Assembly: GCA_016218275.1 (NCBI GenBank)
Contig: JACREK010000007.1
Coordinates: 1-11,714, forward strand
Length of the DNA: 11,714 nt
Direction: 5' to 3'
From: Candidatus Gottesmanbacteria bacterium
GTDB taxonomy: Bacteria; Patescibacteriota; Microgenomatia; 2-02-FULL-39-11
Shown here in pieces: positions 5,338 to 11,238 of the stretch. The stretch's first letter is position 1. Every line of letters starts with the position of its first letter. The position numbers were made by a program, and so were the translations under genes. The notes under the pieces were generated by a model. The model saw only the letters and a program-made list of their open reading frames with translations, was not told the DNA's origin and did no database searches.

Positions 5338-6777
5338 GAGAGATCCGTGAATCAATTTCTCGTAAAGAGAAAGGTATTCCCCCGCACTTCTTCCCCAGGA
5401 AAAATCCATTTCCATTGCCTTTTCCACCATCGTTTTATACCGTTTCCCATCATGCAGCCAAATTCCAACGGCTTTCTTTAGAGAGTTTTCTAAAGCTTTC
5501 GAAGTATACTTATCAAAAAGAAAACCGTTTACGCCGTCTTTGATAGAATCGCGAAGACCGCCGGTTACATGGGCAATTGGCAGTGTTCCAAAAAACATGG
5601 CAATCATCTGGATCAAACCGCACGGTTCAAATTTGGAAGGAATAAGAATGAAATCGGATCCGGCATAAATCTGATTTGCCAAAACTTCATCAAAAACAAA
5701 ATTGCAGGAAATATTTTTAGGATAAAATTTGGATAGCCACGCAAATCTCTCTTCCCATTTCGGATCGCCGCTGCCTAAGATGGTAAATTCATACTTTTCT
5801 AAATTGATTCTCCGAAGCATCTTGTGGAGAATATCGATTCCCTTCTGCTGGGGATCGAATCTGCCGATAAAAGAAACGAGCGGAATATAAGGATTAATCT
5901 TTAAACCAAGCTTTTTTTGCAGGAAGGCCTTATTTAATCTTTTCCCCTCCTCCCATGAGTAAACTTTCAACATATTATCTTTATTACTGCCGGTTCTCAA
6001 AGTCAAGTATGGATATTTGATTGCCCGATTATGCATAAGATGACGCCAATTATTATCAATACCATTGAGTATGCCAAAAATCCTTCCTTCCTTCCCTTGA
6101 AGTATCTCCTCCAGTCCGCATCCGTATTCCTCGGTCAAAATTTCCCGCGCGTAGGCAGGAGAAACTGTGGTCACCACATCTGCGTGGATAATACCTTCCG
6201 TCAAAAAATTCACTTTCTTTGACTTTATTTCCCAATGCAAAATTTTACACCTGGAAGCCGCAATTCCCAATTTCTCTAACACTTCAATGCTTGTTTCTCC
6301 CTGATAAGAAAGATTATGGATCGTCAGAAGCGTCTTAACATTAACTTTTCTTTCATGTAAAAGAAGCGGGACCAAGCTGGTATGAAGATCATTGCAGTGA
6401 ATTATATCCGGCTTCCAATATAAAATATTGCCTCTAATTATCTCGACAATTGTAAGGGAGAAAAAAGCGTAAGTATCGGGAAATTTGGCCAGTCCCAAAT
6501 AGGTTTTATTTTTCACAAGATAAACCGGTACTTTACTTATAGGATGGTAAACCAAGTAGACATCTACCTCTTCCCGTCTTTTATCGTAAAAAAATTTTAC
6601 TTTTCCTACTTTAATTTTCTTCTGCTTTCCCAGTTTCAGAACTTTATAATATGGGATGACAATCCGAATATCTATTCCTTTCTCTTTTAAAGCAGCAGGA
6701 AATGATCTGGCAACGTCCCCTAATCCTCCTACTTTAATAAAAGGGTCAAGTTCCCATACGGCAAAAAGAACATTCAT
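5335..6777 (-). CDS. glgA: glycogen/starch synthase, GT5 family
   Basis: Transfers glucose from a nucleotide sugar (ADP-glucose in most bacteria, not provable here) to the non-reducing end of an alpha-1,4-glucan. The 480-aa length is standard for GlgA. The N-terminal domain has KVGGLGDV (15-22), the GT5 counterpart of KTGGLADV, then HCNDLHT (127-133) and HNLSYQG (154-160). NGID is at 238-241, the C-terminal domain starts with FIGRFDPQQKG (303-313), and SKFEPCGLIQ (381-390) carries the catalytic-site Glu and Cys typical of the family. No repeat insertion is seen in this gene. The gene sits between a GT4 gene and the CoA gene, with both gaps made of 9-bp tandem repeats. A weak AGGAA lies 3 nt before the ATG. 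The stop codon TAA is part of the downstream array. Confidence 0.93.
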   Translation of the reverse strand: MNVLFAVWELDPFIKVGGLGDVARSFPAALKEKGIDIRIVIPYYKVLKLGKQKKIKVGKVKFFYDKRREEVDVYLVYHPISKVPVYLVKNKTYLGLAKFPDTYAFFSLTIVEIIRGNILYWKPDIIHCNDLHTSLVPLLLHERKVNVKTLLTIHNLSYQGETSIEVLEKLGIAASRCKILHWEIKSKKVNFLTEGIIHADVVTTVSPAYAREILTEEYGCGLEEILQGKEGRIFGILNGIDNNWRHLMHNRAIKYPYLTLRTGSNKDNMLKVYSWEEGKRLNKAFLQKKLGLKINPYIPLVSFIGRFDPQQKGIDILHKMLRRINLEKYEFTILGSGDPKWEERFAWLSKFYPKNISCNFVFDEVLANQIYAGSDFILIPSKFEPCGLIQMIAMFFGTLPIAHVTGGLRDSIKDGVNGFLFDKYTSKALENSLKKAVGIWLHDGKRYKTMVEKAMEMDFSWGRSAGEYLSLYEKLIHGSL

Positions 6778-6782
6778 ATGTT

Positions 6783-6817
6783 CCTACTTAAGTAACCTAA
6801 GTTACCTAAGTGACTTA
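6783..6817. repeat. 9-bp tandem array at the GT4/glgA junction
   Basis: Units with (C/T)TAAGT cores start at 6787, 6796 and 6805 with a 9-nt period. On the minus strand the array encodes the last residues and stop of the GT4 gene and ends in AGTAGGAAC, which may serve as a weak ribosome site for glgA. Confidence 0.75.
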
Positions 6818-7860
6818 TTGAGAATACGTTGATAAACCGCCTCATATCCCTCAACCATTGCTTCTTTGGAAAATCGCTCCACCACGTGCGATCTGCAGTC
6901 ACCCCTTTGAATTCCTGAGATATTTTTCACTGCATGGATTAAACCATCCACACCTGTCTCCACCTCTACAACATATCCGGTTTTTCCCTCTGCAATAACT
7001 TCAGAAACAGAACCGATATTATATGCCACGACAGGCGTCCCGCAAGCCATGGATTCTATCATAACGAGGCCAAAAGGCTCATGCCAGTTGATGGGAAAAA
7101 GGGTACAGACGCTGTTTCCATAAAGATTGTTAAGTGTCTCTTGCGTCAGTTCACCAACGAATGTTACCAATTTCCCGTCTATTTTTGGTTTAATAATTTT
7201 TTCAAAATAAGGACGGTCTACCGGATCTACAGCTGCGGCAATCACCAAAGGCATCTTCAATTTTTGGGATACCTCAATTGCCGCCAGCGGTCCTTTCTTC
7301 TCAGTGATTCTGCCCACCCAGAGAAGATAATCTCCCCGCGGTTTTTCTACATAAGTATATTCGCTTGTATCAATCCCGTTATAGACTGTAGCAACATAAT
7401 TTAACTCCGGCAGTCCCCCTCTTTGATTATTGGAGATACTGATAAATCTGTGATTTTTGAAAGTTTGCAAAACCTGTCTTTTTTCTTCTGGCACCTCTCC
7501 TTCATAAAATGAACCATGCATTGTATGGACAACGGGGGTATTAACAAAATCAGCCAGAAACATCGGTATATATTGAGCGTGGTTGTGGATAATATCAAAC
7601 TCGCCTGCTCTTTTGAAACACTCCCGGAAATGAAGAAGGGGCATAAGAGCGCTTCCTTTGGCAAGTCCGCTGTTGCCTAAACTTTTTGGAAAAACACTGA
7701 TAAGCTTTGCTTTTGTCTGACTGTCGCCTGTGGCAAAAAGGGTAACGTCAAAACCATTCTCAACCAGACCATCGGCCAAAAGCGATACTATCTTTTCCGT
7801 CCCGCCGTAGGCTTTCGGCGGAACTGACAGATATGGTGGAGCAAGTAGAGCGATTTTCAT
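6802..7860 (-). CDS. glycosyltransferase family 4, third in the tandem set
   Basis: A GT-B fold retaining glycosyltransferase of 352 aa; donor and acceptor are not evident. The N-terminus has MKIALLAPPYLSVPPKAYGGTE with the YGGTE sugar-donor loop (18-22). FDIIHNH is at 88-94, TMHGSF at 113-118, and the nucleotide-sugar site EPFGLVMIE at 261-269 is followed by MACGTPVVA, the GT4 E-x7-E signature. It is a clear paralogue of the next gene upstream (7870-9192), sharing NY(V/L)AT(V/I)YN, DYLL, EPFGLVMIE, MACGTPVVA and SDCR/GDCR-type endings. It lacks the inserted elements, so it shows the native length. Its last residues (KSLR) and stop codon are encoded by a 9-bp repeat array. The start has no Shine-Dalgarno site but an exact TGTTATAAT lies 8 nt upstream, so the gene may also be made from a leaderless transcript. 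Confidence 0.9.
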   Translation of the reverse strand: MKIALLAPPYLSVPPKAYGGTEKIVSLLADGLVENGFDVTLFATGDSQTKAKLISVFPKSLGNSGLAKGSALMPLLHFRECFKRAGEFDIIHNHAQYIPMFLADFVNTPVVHTMHGSFYEGEVPEEKRQVLQTFKNHRFISISNNQRGGLPELNYVATVYNGIDTSEYTYVEKPRGDYLLWVGRITEKKGPLAAIEVSQKLKMPLVIAAAVDPVDRPYFEKIIKPKIDGKLVTFVGELTQETLNNLYGNSVCTLFPINWHEPFGLVMIESMACGTPVVAYNIGSVSEVIAEGKTGYVVEVETGVDGLIHAVKNISGIQRGDCRSHVVERFSKEAMVEGYEAVYQRILNKSLR

Positions 7861-7868
7861 TTATAAAT

Positions 7869-7877
7869 ATTATAACA
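7869..7877 (-). promoter_or_regulatory. extended -10 motif next to a start codon
   Basis: TGTTATAAT on the minus strand (7877-7869), an exact TGn + TATAAT, with 8 nt to the ATG at 7860. Transcription from it would begin at or next to the ATG. The -35 region (TGAAAA at 7897-7892) is poor, which an extended -10 can tolerate. Confidence 0.4.
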
Positions 7878-9192
7878 GAGAAAGAAGAGCTTTTTCATAA
7901 TCGGCAATCATCTTCTCTACCGTAAAATTTTCCAAAACGTGTTTTCGACAATCACTTCTTTTTATTTTATCAATATTTTTTACCGCTTCTGTCATCTTTT
8001 CTTCACTATTATTTTCTATAACGTAACCAGTCAGACCATCAACTACTACCTCAGGAATCGCACCATTTCCAAAGGCGACAACCGGTGTTCCGCAAGCCAT
8101 CGCTTCTATCATAACGAGACCAAACGGTTCTTCCCAAAGAATCGGGAAGAGGAAAGCACGGGCATTTTGATAAAGTTTGAGTTTTTCGGCAAAATCTAAT
8201 TCCCCCAACCATCGAATCTGTTTCCCATCTATATCTCTCTTTAATTGGTCAAAATATTTCTGATCATTGATTTTACCGGCAAGAATCAGTTTCATCCCCA
8301 ATTTCTTGGCAACTTTTATCGCTCCTGCTTGATTTTTATGCGGTGAAATGCTTCCCATCATCAAAAGATAATCACTACCTAAATCAGAACTAAAGAGTGG
8401 GTGACGCGAGCCAGGTGCCCTCTTGGCGTGACCGTCTAACCCGGCACGACAAGAGGGTGGCGAGGCGGCAGGACCCTCTGAGGAGGCGACAGTTGAAGGA
8501 ATAAATTTTTCCGTATCCACGCAGTTATAGATAGTTGCCAAGTAGTTTAAATCCGGAAAATCTTTTCTTTGGGCGTTACTGATGGTGATAATTGGCGTAT
8601 TATATTGCTTAAATAACAAAGCAAGCTCGGGAAAAATCGGTAGATGCATCACGTTCACAAAGGGCTTGCCCAGAGCCCCGCAAAGCGGGGCGAAGGGAAG
8701 AAATACCGCTTCCCCGCGCATATTATTTAAAATAATGTCATAATCATTTTTCCGGTCGATCAACTGTTGTACCGCTTGAGCCAGATAGACATTTTCCCTT
8801 CTTAAGTTACGCGAAGATTCAACCAAAGACATCACCCCAAAATCCCCTCTCCTAGAAGGAGAGGGTAAGGGTGAGGTGTGAATTCCTCCTTCCAGGTGAC
8901 CGAATGGGCTCCTGGAAGGTGGGATGACGGAAGCTCGTCTTAATTCCTCCACCTGGAAGGAGTCCCTTGGCCACCTTCCAGGTGTCTTAGCGCTTGATCC
9001 CGTCACTGTATCTCCACCTCCAACCTCAACTAACTCATATGCTCCCTGTTTTGATCCATGTGCTGCAAAAAGGATAACCTTATGTCCCACTTTGGCAAGA
9101 CCTTCTGCCTGATAATATGCAATCCACTCAGTCCCGCCTTGGGATGGAGGAGGAACAGGAAGGGCGACAGAACCTAAGATTGCGATTTTCAT
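7870..9192 (-). CDS. glycosyltransferase family 4 with several in-frame repeat insertions
   Basis: A GT4 glycosyltransferase of 440 aa, 88 aa longer than its neighbour and paralogue at 6802-7860. Core motifs are intact: SQGGTEW (17-23), YDIILNN (151-157), ISNAQRKDFPDLNY (204-217), EPFGLVMIE (355-363) and MACGTPVVAFG (365-375). The extra length lies in a Pro/Ser/Arg/Gly-rich segment (about 67-117) coded by three hairpin elements in a row, a small hairpin at 165-176, and a GC-rich segment at about 234-264. These extra segments look unlike the rest of the protein in composition, and all are absent from the paralogue. I chose ATG 9192 rather than an upstream in-frame ATG at 9264: MKIAILG matches the paralogue start, and the upstream 24 codons are read from the end of the previous gene and an AT-rich 9-bp array (NNCYNCYNGYNNY). 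Folding of the loops is inferred. Confidence 0.88.
   Translation of the reverse strand: MKIAILGSVALPVPPPSQGGTEWIAYYQAEGLAKVGHKVILFAAHGSKQGAYELVEVGGGDTVTGSSAKTPGRWPRDSFQVEELRRASVIPPSRSPFGHLEGGIHTSPLPSPSRRGDFGVMSLVESSRNLRRENVYLAQAVQQLIDRKNDYDIILNNMRGEAVFLPFAPLCGALGKPFVNVMHLPIFPELALLFKQYNTPIITISNAQRKDFPDLNYLATIYNCVDTEKFIPSTVASSEGPAASPPSCRAGLDGHAKRAPGSRHPLFSSDLGSDYLLMMGSISPHKNQAGAIKVAKKLGMKLILAGKINDQKYFDQLKRDIDGKQIRWLGELDFAEKLKLYQNARAFLFPILWEEPFGLVMIEAMACGTPVVAFGNGAIPEVVVDGLTGYVIENNSEEKMTEAVKNIDKIKRSDCRKHVLENFTVEKMIADYEKALLSLL
8404..8490. repeat. GC-rich inverted-repeat element inside the middle GT4 gene
   Basis: CCCTCTTG (8418-8425) pairs with CAAGAGGG (8450-8457), and related words recur around them (GACGCGAGCC, GGTGGCGAGGCGGC, CCCTCTGAGG, GGCGAC). 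It is clearly richer in G+C than its surroundings. It codes for about residues 234-263, a segment the paralogue lacks. Confidence 0.65.
8665..8697. repeat. small CCCTTCG...GGGCAAG hairpin inside the middle GT4 gene
   Basis: GCCCCGC (8675-8681), an AAA loop and GCGGGGC (8685-8691) form a perfect stem. On the minus strand it is framed by CCCTTCG and CTCTGGGCAAG, close to the frame of the element at 4727-4752. The 33 nt equal 11 codons (PFAPLCGALGK). Confidence 0.6.
8844..8984. repeat. three consecutive hairpin elements inside the middle GT4 gene
   Basis: First hairpin: CCCTCTCCT (8845-8853) with AGGAGAGGG (8857-8865). Second: CCTTCCAGG (8888-8896) with CCTGGAAGG (8911-8919). Third: CACCTGGAAGG (8950-8960) with CCTTCCAGGTG (8974-8984). 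The third matches the stem-loop family at 5090 and 10500; the second uses the same arm words in another arrangement. GGATGACG (8922-8929) between them recalls the end of the GTCAT element. Together they encode about residues 70-116. Confidence 0.75.
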
Positions 9193-9232
9193 ATAATTGT
9201 TATAACCATTATAACAATTATAACAATTATTT
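9193..9232. repeat. 9-bp ATTATAACA array between two GT4 genes
   Basis: ATTATAACA occurs at 9208-9216 and 9217-9225, with degenerate units on both sides (GTTATAACC, ATTATTTAT). On the minus strand each exact unit is TGTTATAAT, an extended -10 motif, and the nearer one ends 15 nt before the ATG at 9192. The stop codon of the upstream GT4 gene lies inside the array. Confidence 0.75.
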
Positions 9233-10414
9233 ATTGTGGTTTTTATTCTTCGGGAAGTAGGCAAACCGCATGTACATGAGGATAAACCGGTGAGCTATCG
9301 CCTCCCATGAGAATTTTTCCTCAACTATACGTCTGGCATTTTCCGCCATTTTGGCGCGCTTCTCTTCATCATTCAAAAGAAGATTGACCTTCTCGGCAAT
9401 CTCGGAAGCATTCCTGGGTCTGACAAAATAGCCGTTTACCCCATCTTTTACAGCCAGAGGAATACCGCCTTTTCTGGTAACAACTACCGGAGTCTTGCTG
9501 GCCATCGCTTCAAGTATTACCAGTCCCAAAGGCTCATCCCATACACTGGGAGCTACAAATACAGCTGCTCTTTTATAAAATTTATTTAAATCATTACTTG
9601 TACCCAGATGGCCGATAAAGACTGTATTATTTAGACCTAAATCGGCAGCCATTTTCTCCAAATTTGCTCTTTCCGGACCTTCTCCCAATATGACAACCTC
9701 AGCGGCAGTAATTTTCTTGGCGGCTTTTATCAGATATTTCACGCCTTTGTAGGAAGTCAGTTTCCCTGCAAAAAGAACTATTCTTTTTCCTGATAAATTA
9801 TATTTTTTATCCAGGTCGGAGGTCGACAAATCAGGATTAAACTTCTGCAAATCCACTCCTCCTGGAATCACTCTTACGGCAGAGCGAAACTCATCACCAA
9901 AAATCTTGAAAAGCCATTCTTTTGTATAAAATGAATTCGGAACAATACGTCTTGCCCGGCGGAGTGCATCACCGGTTAGAGCCAGATAGCGCCTATCTTT
10001 TTGCACGGTAGGAAGCTCCGAACCATGAACGGTAATAATATAAGGTATCTGGTAAGTACTTTTTATGACACGGGAAACCCAAGAGAGAGGAAATGAGTGA
10101 TGAACATGAATGATATTGGGTTGAAAATTTTCGACAGCATATACGACGGAATCAAGAAAATCTTTATATACCCAGATGATTTCGTGGTTTGACAATTGCG
10201 TATAAAGCCTGCAGTCCGGCCATTCCGGATGTCCGGTAAAAGCAACTCTAAATGGCATCTTGAGAGGAAACAGCGTGACGTTTGGAATTTTTCTGTTGTC
10301 AGGAGCCACCATCGCAACCTTAAAATGTTTTCCCACTTCACTTGCCAGGTATCTTGCATAAGTACCGGAGCCTGAACCCCAAAGAGGAAACGTCTGCAAA
10401 TAGAGAATTCTCAT
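9227..10414 (-). CDS. glycosyltransferase family 4, first in the tandem set
   Basis: A GT4 glycosyltransferase of 395 aa, substrate unknown. The N-terminus MRILYLQTFPLWGSGSGTYARYLA has the glycine-rich donor loop. HVHHSFPLSWV and ITVHGSEL follow in the N-terminal domain, and PNSFYTK marks the interdomain region. The C-terminal domain has VLFAGKLTSYKG and the E-x7-E region DEPLGLVILEAMASKTPVVV. It is less like the other two GT4 genes than they are like each other, and carries no visible insertion. An in-frame ATG at 10480 would add 22 residues, but MRILYL at 10414 is the typical family start, so the shorter form is preferred; neither has a Shine-Dalgarno site. It is probably the first gene of the operon. 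A TATACT (10463-10468) is a possible -10 for it, but I find no convincing -35. Confidence 0.87.
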   Translation of the reverse strand: MRILYLQTFPLWGSGSGTYARYLASEVGKHFKVAMVAPDNRKIPNVTLFPLKMPFRVAFTGHPEWPDCRLYTQLSNHEIIWVYKDFLDSVVYAVENFQPNIIHVHHSFPLSWVSRVIKSTYQIPYIITVHGSELPTVQKDRRYLALTGDALRRARRIVPNSFYTKEWLFKIFGDEFRSAVRVIPGGVDLQKFNPDLSTSDLDKKYNLSGKRIVLFAGKLTSYKGVKYLIKAAKKITAAEVVILGEGPERANLEKMAADLGLNNTVFIGHLGTSNDLNKFYKRAAVFVAPSVWDEPLGLVILEAMASKTPVVVTRKGGIPLAVKDGVNGYFVRPRNASEIAEKVNLLLNDEEKRAKMAENARRIVEEKFSWEAIAHRFILMYMRFAYFPKNKNHNK

Positions 10415-10499
10415 ATGGAGGTATTGTAGAGGAAACCTTCCTAAAAATGCAACATGTAAAGAAGTATACCCAACTAACATGAATTTGTGTGCCTTAAAA

Positions 10500-10535
10500 C
10501 ACCTGAAAGGTGGCTGTATAGACTCCTTTCAGGTG
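10500..10535. repeat. CACCT-NNN-AGG stem-loop element, intergenic copy
   Basis: CACCTGAAAGG (10500-10510) pairs perfectly with CCTTTCAGGTG (10525-10535). It lies in the 163-nt gap between the 140-aa gene and the first GT4 gene, in reverse orientation to the copies at 5090 and 8950. On the minus strand it is followed by TTTT, so it might also end transcription of the 140-aa gene, though the 14-nt loop and short U-run make it a weak terminator. Confidence 0.75.
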
Positions 10536-10577
10536 AAGGAATTTGCAAACTCGAGTATAACGCGCGGGTATATGTGA

Positions 10578-11000
10578 TTACTTCGGCCCAGGTGTAGCTA
10601 CCGGTGGTGGTACAGGCGCTGGAGCGTCAGGTCTGATTGTTCCGCGTTGTAACAATAAATCTTTAACAGCATTTGTCCCACCTACAACACCACCAAACAA
10701 ATCTGCCATATTGTCAGCCATTTGACTCATCTGTTCAGAGGTCCAAGGTTCTTGAGCTCGATATCTTTTCCACATATCTCCGACAGCTCCAACAAATCCC
10801 TCTATCGCTTCTGCTTGAGCTGGCGGATCTTTCTTTACTAAATCTTTAGCTACCGCAGACATAGCCGCATGCTCTAACAAATCTTTTCCTCTTCTTCCCA
10901 ACTCAGCTTCACCTACTTGTGCAGGTGGGATATCCGTTTTTTGACCTCTCCATGAACTATCAGGAAATGCAGATGTGTGTTCTTGCGCATCTGTCTTCAT
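10578..11000 (-). CDS. hypothetical protein with Pro-rich C-terminal tail
   Basis: I do not recognise a family for this 140-aa soluble protein. It has no signal peptide or membrane segment. Residues about 1-30 are polar, 31-120 look mainly helical, with Met/Ala-rich stretches (LLEHAAMSAVAKDLV, SEQMSQMADNMADLFGG), and the last 20 or so residues are a Pro/Ala-rich tail. It is set apart from the glycosyltransferase operon by 163 nt and has the clearest expression signals in the window: AAAGGAGGTGA 5 nt before the ATG, an extended -10 with a good -35, and an AT-rich array directly upstream. This contrasts with the operon genes, most of which lack Shine-Dalgarno sites, and suggests strong or separately controlled expression. 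That it is a true gene is supported by the signals, not by homology. Confidence 0.7.
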   Translation of the reverse strand: MKTDAQEHTSAFPDSSWRGQKTDIPPAQVGEAELGRRGKDLLEHAAMSAVAKDLVKKDPPAQAEAIEGFVGAVGDMWKRYRAQEPWTSEQMSQMADNMADLFGGVVGGTNAVKDLLLQRGTIRPDAPAPVPPPVATPGPK

Positions 11001-11004
11001 AATT

Positions 11005-11015
11005 TCACCTCCTTT
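11005..11015 (-). promoter_or_regulatory. strong Shine-Dalgarno site of the 140-aa gene
   Basis: AAAGGAGGTGA on the minus strand, ending 4 nt before the ATG at 11000. It is close to the full anti-SD complement and fixes the start of the 140-aa gene. Most other genes in the window lack a comparable site. Confidence 0.8.
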
Positions 11016-11033
11016 CTAAGATTATTTTTTTCC

Positions 11034-11057
11034 TATCCAAATAATTATCCAAATAAT
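11034..11057. repeat. abutting 12-bp direct repeat over the -10 region
   Basis: TATCCAAATAAT occurs twice with no gap (11034-11045 and 11046-11057). The second copy overlaps the predicted -10 of the 140-aa gene, and the first would be at the start of the transcript. It could be a protein-binding site or a chance duplication. Confidence 0.6.
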
Positions 11058-11082
11058 AACACACAACTCTAATAGCTTTCAA
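11053..11082 (-). promoter_or_regulatory. predicted sigma70-type promoter of the 140-aa gene
   Basis: On the minus strand TTGAAA (11082-11077, five of six to TTGACA) is followed by an 18-nt spacer and TATTAT (11058-11053, five of six to TATAAT). The -10 is preceded by TGT, which makes it an extended -10. A transcript from here would have a leader of about 45 nt with the strong SD. The AT-rich array 11085-11130 sits where an UP element would be, and the -10 lies within a tandem 12-mer. Confidence 0.55.
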
Positions 11083-11084
11083 CT

Positions 11085-11130
11085 TGAGTGTATATTTTTG
11101 AGTGTATATTTTAGTATATATTTTAGTATC
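11085..11130. repeat. AT-rich tandem array between the divergent genes
   Basis: TGAGTGTATATTTT occurs twice in tandem (11085-11098, 11099-11112), followed by AGTATATATTTT and a partial AGTATC. Read on the minus strand it gives phased A-tracts directly upstream of the -35 at 11077-11082, the position of an UP element. It lies in the 238-nt gap between the 140-aa gene and the RAYT gene. Confidence 0.65.
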
Positions 11131-11171
11131 AACATAATCCCATTGGAGTTAAATAGTCCCATCCCAACAAT

Positions 11172-11213
11172 CTTTGCAAGAGCAACCTTTGCAAGAGTAC
11201 CTCTTGCAAAGGT
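11172..11213. repeat. hairpin and direct repeat upstream of the RAYT gene
   Basis: ACCTTTGCAAGAG (11185-11197), a 3-nt loop, and the exact complement CTCTTGCAAAGGT (11201-11213) give a 13-bp perfect stem. A further copy of CTTTGCAAGAG lies at 11172-11182, 15 nt before its repeat in the stem. It ends 25 nt before the transposase ATG, so it is a candidate for the cognate REP element of this RAYT. The ACCT...AGGT stem ends are shared with the stem-loop family inside and between the minus-strand genes. Confidence 0.7.
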
Positions 11214-11238
11214 AGGCAAATATGATATCCTCTTTATC

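Noticed and set aside
5310..6817. CRISPR array made of the regular 9-bp repeats
   Set aside because: Units are 9 bp with no unique spacers, and no cas gene is present.
8845..8865. Terminator hairpin within the middle GT4 gene
   Set aside because: It is in the middle of an intact reading frame and is not followed by a T-run on the coding strand.
9193..9264. N-terminal extension of the middle GT4 protein from an ATG at 9264
   Set aside because: The added 24 residues are read from the end of the upstream gene and the AT-rich 9-bp array (Asn/Tyr/Cys-rich), whereas MKIAILG at 9192 matches the paralogue start.
10415..10480. N-terminal extension of the first GT4 protein from an ATG at 10480
   Set aside because: No Shine-Dalgarno site precedes it, and MRILYL at 10414 is the usual family start; the 22 extra residues match no expected feature.
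10500..10535. Intrinsic terminator after the 140-aa gene as the main role of the hairpin
   Set aside because: The stem belongs to a repeat family also found inside genes, the loop is 14 nt and only four T follow, so a terminator role is secondary at best.
11131..11238. Promoter for the RAYT gene, with TATGAT at 11221-11226
   Set aside because: The -10-like word has no acceptable -35 at 16-18 nt spacing, so it is not listed as a feature.
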